Of a DNA stretch of 64,000 nt, positions 58,992 through 64,000 are shown in pieces. Where the stretch lies: assembly GCA_032871835.1 (NCBI GenBank), contig CM065299.1:6481001-6545000 (forward strand). The letters run 5' to 3'. The position numbers and the translations under genes were made by a program. The DNA comes from Dipteronia dyeriana. Lineage: Eukaryota; Streptophyta; Magnoliopsida; Sapindales; Sapindaceae. The first letter of the stretch is position 1. The number at the start of each line of letters is the position of its first letter. The notes under the pieces were generated by a model. It searched no databases. It was given only the letters and a program-made list of their open reading frames with translations, and was not told the origin of the DNA.

Positions 58992-59190
58992 AGCTTGTAT
59001 AAAGTTCAGGCCCAAGCTTGTCTTTTTCAAAACAGATATGAAGATCAAACAAAAATCATTGATTTCTGGGATTGGACCATCCGGTCACATATTTTTGTTC
59101 ACCTGCCGCTTACCTAACACAAAAGCATTTAAATTTCCCAACTAAATGACAACCCTTTTCTGTGTGCTGTAGTGGTGATCATATATGCAA
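58992..59190 (+). repeat. upstream segment of copy B, duplicated at 63801-64000
   Basis: About 199 bp that recurs in the same orientation at the right edge of the window with about seven substitutions and one extra T. It starts AGCTTGTATAAAGTTCA and contains CATCCGGTCACATATTTTTG and CACCTGCCGCTTACCTAACA. It lies about 380-580 bp before the ATG of copy B, so it may hold promoter elements. Confidence 0.93.
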
Positions 59191-59572
59191 GAGAAAATAA
59201 CCAAAAAGAAAGAGTCACATAGTTTTGAACCTCTTCAGAGTTCCTTCTCCAAGAACAAAAAAAACAGACTTGTTAAGGTTCATAAGAAGATTGATTAGAT
59301 ATTCTTAAATAATAATAAAAAGCTTGGTAGTGTGTTGCTCCATGTGGTTCATGGTTTTATCTAATAATGAAGTCATTATTAATGACTGACACGCTGTATA
59401 GTTGTGGGGCCAAGCTTACATGGGAACTTGTACATTTGCTGACTTATTTGCATTATGCATCTGCATAATTACTGCTTTCTAATGGCTTATTATATAACCT
59501 TTTCACTTCTCATCATTTGTTAGGAAACTAAGGTGTGTAGCAGCAGAGACAAAGCAGAGTAGAAGTTCAGCC

Positions 59573-61560
59573 ATGGATTTTAGCCCCAGTTTCAAGGTAA
59601 GCAATGAAAACTCCACCCACATTACTTGCCAGCTCTTACCTATATATATGATGTCTTTGTTCTCTTCATCTCTGTGTTTTTGTTTAATAAAACAACTATG
59701 GTTATATTTCCTGGGATGAGAAGTTGACTTAGGTTTTCTTTCTTGTTTTTGTTTAAGTTTCTTCATAAATTTTTTCAACTAGAGAAAATCAGCTTACTAG
59801 ATGGGTGTGAACTGAAAAATCTTTAATTTCAGTATGAGTTTGTTGTCATTCATGAAGAAATCAAACATCTGAGTTTCTTTCAGTAGAGTAGAAGACACAG
59901 AAGTTATGTTCACTATTGAATGGTGTAGCTTCTTCTTCTTCTTCTTCACTGTTTCACTTTTTTTATATGATTCAAATTGATTCATGATTAGGGAGATGTT
60001 AAGAGAATTTGATGTTAGCCCTTATCAAAACAGCTGAAAATATCAATGGTTTACAAACAAAAAGTAGAAAATAGCCGCACAGTTGTCCACCTCCAAATAA
60101 TCATTATCATAATATCATGTGATTCATGTGTAAAGTATCAACAATGGTGGTTTGGACAACAAGACCAAAAAAAAAAATCTTATAATTAATTGTCAAATCT
60201 TAAGCTTAGATTATAAATTTCCATTAAAAATAAATTGCATTCAAGAGAATTTTTTAACATTTTGTTTCCTTGAAAAACACAATGGATAAATAATAATGGT
60301 TTGTTACCTTATGTTATTTAATTGAAACGTATGAAAGCACGTTTTTTATAATCATTTAACATTTATCTAAGAAGTCTTTTTTGTCCAACTTAGACATATC
60401 CAAAACTGTAGTGCCTACTGGCCCTGCAATGCATAATATTTTATATACAATTAATGATCATTTTATTTTTATTATTGATTTTTGGCCCAACCCCATTATT
60501 TAATAATATGATGATGGTCTCCATTTTCATGTTGGTTGTGCCAGAACAACAAGAAATCTGCAAACCAGTCCATTCTATTATGCTGCAAGGTCTTCATTTC
60601 CGAGTCACGTAACAATGCAGCTCTTGATGCCATTGAACGAGCTGCCAGGCTCGATTCGGAGACGGTAATCGTGAACAAGTTCGAGGATCGAGCATACAAC
60701 AGGACGCGTTACACTCTTGTATCGTATGTTGTCCATGATGCCACTGGCACTGCCATTTACAGTCCATTGCAGCAAACTGTACTTGCAATGGTTGAGGCTG
60801 CTTATGGAGTCGTAAACCTGGAGTTGCACTCTGGGGCACACCCTCGCCTTGGTGTCGTGGATGACATTGCTTTTCATCCACTGGCTCGAGCTTCCCTCGA
60901 TGAAGCAGCTTGGCTTGCTAAAGCAGTTGCAGCTGATATTGGCAGTATAATGCAAGGTTGGTTTCCATATCTTTAGTTTTAACAAAAGTTGAATTGACAG
61001 AAAAAAAATTACAGATTCATTTCATTTTATGTTCTGTTGCAGTGCCAGTATTTTTGTATGCTGCAGCACATCCAACAGGTAAGGCACTAGACACCATCAG
61101 GCGTGAGCTAGGTTACTACAGGCCCAACTTCATGGGCAACCAATGGGCAGGTTGGACAATGCCAGAAAGTCTCCCGGAAATGCCCAACGAAGGCCCGAAC
61201 CAGTTATCTCCGGCCAGAGGCATTGTCATGATCGGAGCACGCCAGTGGGTTTCACTGTACAACATACCTATCATGTCCAACGATTTCTCCTCAGCCCGTC
61301 GGATAGCCCGAATGGTGAGCGCTCGGGGTGGTGGACTGCCAACGGTTCAGACACAATGCTTGGTTCACGGTGAGGACTCGTCTGAGATAGCTTGCATGCT
61401 CTTGGATCCCAACCAGGTTGGAGCAGACAAGGTCCAGGCTCGGGTCGAGATGCTTGCAGCTGAAGAAGGGTTGGATGTTGAGAAGGGCTACTTCACTGAT
61501 TTTTCACCAGAAATGATTGTTGAAAAGTACATGAACTTGATTTCTAATAACACAAACTAA
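59573..61560 (+). CDS. formiminotransferase-domain protein, tandem copy B
   Basis: Exons 59573-59596 (only eight codons, MDFSPSFK), 60545-60956 and 61043-61560 give 317 aa in phase. Donors TTCAAG|GTAAGC and TGCAAG|GTTGGT; acceptors TTGTGCCAG and TCTGTTGCAG. It has the same family and presumed folate-linked role as copy A. Seen: CCKVFISESRNNAALDAIER, VNKFEDRAYNRTRYTLVSYV, HSGAHPRLGVVDDIAFHPL with the presumed catalytic His107, FLYAAAHPTGKALDTIRREL and ARGGGLPTVQTQCLVHGE. It differs clearly from copy A, so the gene duplication is old. Intron 1 is about 950 bp with a TTC microsatellite near 59930. The tiny first exon suggests that copy A has a matching short exon that was missed. Confidence 0.92.
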
Positions 61561-61695
61561 TCAAATCAAACACTACATTGAAATATTTCAAGTCATTTTA
61601 GACATTTTAACAATTATATCAAACTTTCAGTTTGCTTTATATTATTACATGGGCTAAAAAAAAAATAACACTTTTTGGGTTCAAAAAATAAATAA

Positions 61696-62880
61696 CACTT
61701 TTTGGAGGTGACGTTTCAACACTATCACTATTTTTATAGCTTATGTTTAAAAGACATCTATTATGGTGAACGGACAAAAATGTCTCAAATAGTTGTTTCA
61801 TCAAAATCTTTCATTCATTTTTTTACAGTGAGAGTTATGAAATAGAGAGAGAAAGTTTCATTGAAACTCAGGCGCTACGCAGACGCATTCGGGGGTCGAG
61901 CTTCCCGCCGAGCTCGCGTGGGGGCAGAGGGCAGCGCCCTCGGAGTTTTTTTTTTTCTAGTCAGTACTTAATATGTTCGAAAGATAATTACAAAAGGCTC
62001 AGAGCCTTTAGTAAAATTTTCGAACCCAGTAAAAGTCTCGAGCTTTTTTGGTAAAGGTTCGAGCTTTTTTACCAAGTGTCCGTGATTTTTTTACCGGGTT
62101 CGAGCTTTTTTACCAAGTGCCCAAGTTTTTTTTTTGAACTTTTTTGTCAAGTGCCCGAGCTTTTTTTTACTTGATTCGAGCATTTTTGCCAAGTTAAAAA
62201 AAAGCTCGAGCACTTGGTAAAAAAGCTCGAACCCATTAAAAAAAGCTCGGGCACTTGGCAAAAAAGCTTGAATAAAGCTTTTTTACCAAGTGCCCGAGCT
62301 TTTTAAGTGCCCGAGATTTTTTAATGGGTTCAAGCTTTTTTGTCAAGTGTTCGAGCTTTTTTTTACTTGATTCGAGCTATTCTAACAGAAGAACTAGGAG
62401 ACAAATAAAAAAAACTCGGAAGAGTATAAAAAAACTCAGAATCATATCAAAATAGCTCTGACACTAATAAAAAAGGCTCGAAGAATTTTAAAAAAGTCTC
62501 GAACAAAATCTGGAGACTAAATGTTCATACATGTTCATACAAAGATTGGGACAACAAATCATAACGAATGGATACATTGTTAAATCACACAGAAATATAT
62601 GACAATGTATAAAAGAAGATCACAAACATATGTTATTTTTTTGAACAGAATCTGGAGAGAGACAAGTTTTTTGGAGAGGGATGAGTTGTAGATCGATTTT
62701 CAAACAACTATTTTGGAGAGAGATGAGTTATCGATTTCAAAGTATAGATAGAAGTACAATGAGAATAAAAATAGATTATTTAAGGGTAATTTGGATAGTT
62801 CACCATAATATGTGACTTTTAAACTTAAGTTATTAAAACGGTGACATCATTACAAAAAAAAAAGTGACATATCTCACCAT
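61696..62880. mobile_element. non-autonomous Mutator-like element, 1.2 kb
   Basis: Inverted ends: TTTAAAAGACATCTATTATG (from 61746, followed by GTGAAC) matches the reverse complement of GTTCACCATAATATGTGACT (62798-62817, then TTTAAA), with weaker similarity to the outer limits. Inside are a GC-rich block (61872-61955, CTACGCAGACGCATTCGGGG) and a minisatellite (62030-62510). The right third (62520-62880) is the same sequence as 19310-19665, the end of the transposase-bearing MULE. It has no open frame, so it must depend on an autonomous relative for movement. Confidence 0.75.
62030..62510. repeat. TTCGAGCTTTTTTACCAAGTG-type minisatellite
   Basis: Some fifteen or more degenerate units of about 22-32 bp, built on CGAGCTTTTTT and ACCAAGTGCC. 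Around 62195-62290 the units switch to the opposite strand (GCTCGAGCACTTGGTAAAAA) and back, so parts of the array are inverted and can form hairpins. Related to the AGGGATCGAG array at 18905-19215. Confidence 0.88.
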
Positions 62881-63354
62881 TTTCACTTATTACATAGGCA
62901 ACCACCATAGGGGTTTCTGATTCAACGAAGATTTAGAGTAAAAGAAACAATTAGTGAGAATTTTACTTCCGACAATAATGTTAAACAATCTAAAAATTAA
63001 ACTTAAATTTCAATCCAAATGATTTGACAATTGAGTTGTCATTAGCACACACAACATGTGATGATACGTTTAATTAAAAAACTATTTGCTATATCATTTG
63101 GATTGGAATTTGAACTGATTTTTTAGGTTGTTTATCATTAGTGTAAATCAAATGTTTGGGACAAAAAGTTAACTTTACAAGGTACACTTGAAACCCAAAA
63201 AATTTGCCGTAGAGTGATTTGGTAACTTCATTGTTCATTTCATATTTTTAACATACTATTTTGTCGTGCTACTACAACTCTATGATCTATAAATACAAAA
63301 ATGTACACTTGTGGTTTTTTTTAAGAAAAAAAGCAAAGAAAATGTCACCTTTCA
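62881..63354. other. intergenic, no gene seen
   Basis: AT-rich. It holds a small inverted pair around 62990-63140 (AACAATCTAAAAATTAA-like and TTTTTTAGGTTGTTT) that may be another decayed MITE. Confidence 0.35.
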
Positions 63355-63757
63355 TCATGAACACTGCTTTTGTAGAGAATCTTCATATAATAATGTTTGA
63401 AGCAGTTCCTATAACCTTTTGGCACCAGGGCCTGGCCTAAACACCGTATCATTACCACGCACTGAGCATGGGTCAGCCCCGTCATCTGAGCTTCTGACAC
63501 ACCAGGCCCCAGGCACAAACCGGTTTGTGCGGCCAAGAAGTTCTTTATCAATCTTGTCTAAGACTGGATCTTCTCTTGCAAATTTGTGAGCAAATGGGGC
63601 CTTGCTTTTAACCATTTTGTCAAAGTCTTTCATTGTTAAGGCGATAGGATGTTGCTTTGGAGGAGTGTCCCAAGCAATGAAGTGGAGATCATGGCTTATC
63701 GCGGTGTTGCGGAATTTTTCGTTTAGTGCAGATAACGGTGTGAAAATGCCTTTCTAG
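63355..63757 (-). pseudogene. last-exon fragment of a GT14 (GlcAT14-type) glycosyltransferase
   Basis: Minus strand, starting near an acceptor-like TCTAGAAAG. It contains ISHDLHFIAWDTPPKQHPIA, MKDFDKMVKSKAPFAHKFAR, DPVLDKIDKELLGR and FVPGAWC, then GNDTVFRPGPGAKRL. An in-frame TAG follows, after which the normal end of the family continues (ELLQTLL... KQCS) to TGA at 63355-63357. Known role of the family: beta-glucuronosyltransferases acting on arabinogalactan proteins in the Golgi. The 5' exons are absent: 44 bases upstream of the exon the sequence changes to the duplicated flank of formiminotransferase copy B. It is therefore a broken piece, probably carried in by duplication or a transposon. 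Confidence 0.8.
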
Positions 63758-63800
63758 AGATGAGATGAAATTAGTATAATACATGAGAAGAGTTCGAGGA

Positions 63801-64000
63801 AGCTTGTGTAAAGTTCAAGCCCAAGCTTGTCTTTTTCAAAACAGATATCAAGATCAAACAAAAATCATTGATTTTTAGGATTGGACGATCCGGTCACATA
63901 TTTTTGTTTCACCTGCCGCTTACCTAACACAAAAGCATTTAAATTTCCCAAATAAATGACAACCCTTTTCTGTGTGCTGTAGTGGTGATCATATATGCAA
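63801..64000 (+). repeat. second copy of the formiminotransferase upstream segment, runs off the window
   Basis: Matches 58992-59190 to the last base of the window at about 96% by eye. In the first copy the ATG of the gene lies about 383 bp after the point that corresponds to the window end, so another gene copy could start just outside. Confidence 0.92.

Overview
The window is nuclear DNA of a flowering plant, almost certainly a eudicot. It has GT-AG introns, AT-rich intergenic DNA, a plant initiator-tRNA-Met primer site in its retroelements, and plant-only families (PPR, GAUT, QWRF, TIC20, SYP1). The species cannot be named from the sequence.

The window falls into two parts. From 1 to about 23 kb it is poor in genes and rich in transposons. 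It holds an intact PPR gene (minus strand), then an F-box/LRR gene split by a Ty1/copia element, then a 7 kb Mutator-like element (MULE) with a decayed ULP1-type protease unit (plus) converging on a decayed MURA transposase (minus). After that come AT-rich DNA, candidate terminal-repeat elements and an orphan F-box 3' exon. From about 23.4 kb the window is gene-rich: TIC20-IV-like (three coding exons, with a MITE in intron 1 and a three-LTR TRIM-like array in intron 2); a 124-bp minisatellite, an inverted-repeat element and a 1.5 kb foldback structure; GAUT10; tRNA-Asp(GTC); QWRF3-like; a SYP124/125-type syntaxin; a 98-aa mitochondrial membrane protein; a long coiled-coil membrane protein (minus); an LTO1 homologue; and two tandem formiminotransferase-like genes. 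The right edge has a small non-autonomous MULE, a broken GT14 last exon, and the start of a repeat of the DNA upstream of the second formiminotransferase-like gene.

The genes form no operon or pathway. Their products act in organelle RNA processing (PPR), plastid import (TIC20), pectin synthesis in the Golgi (GAUT10), microtubules (QWRF), secretion (syntaxin), Fe-S protein maturation (LTO1) and folate-linked chemistry (formiminotransferase-like). From memory, GAUT10, QWRF3 and the formiminotransferase-like gene are near neighbours on Arabidopsis chromosome 2 (around At2g20810 to At2g20830), so this may be a conserved block. I found no convincing new biological system. The most useful observations are the transposon-split F-box gene, the MULE terminus shared by loci 43 kb apart, the tandem TRIM array, the foldback element, and signs of a further duplicated formiminotransferase locus past the right edge. 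All exon boundaries were read by eye from splice consensus and reading phase.
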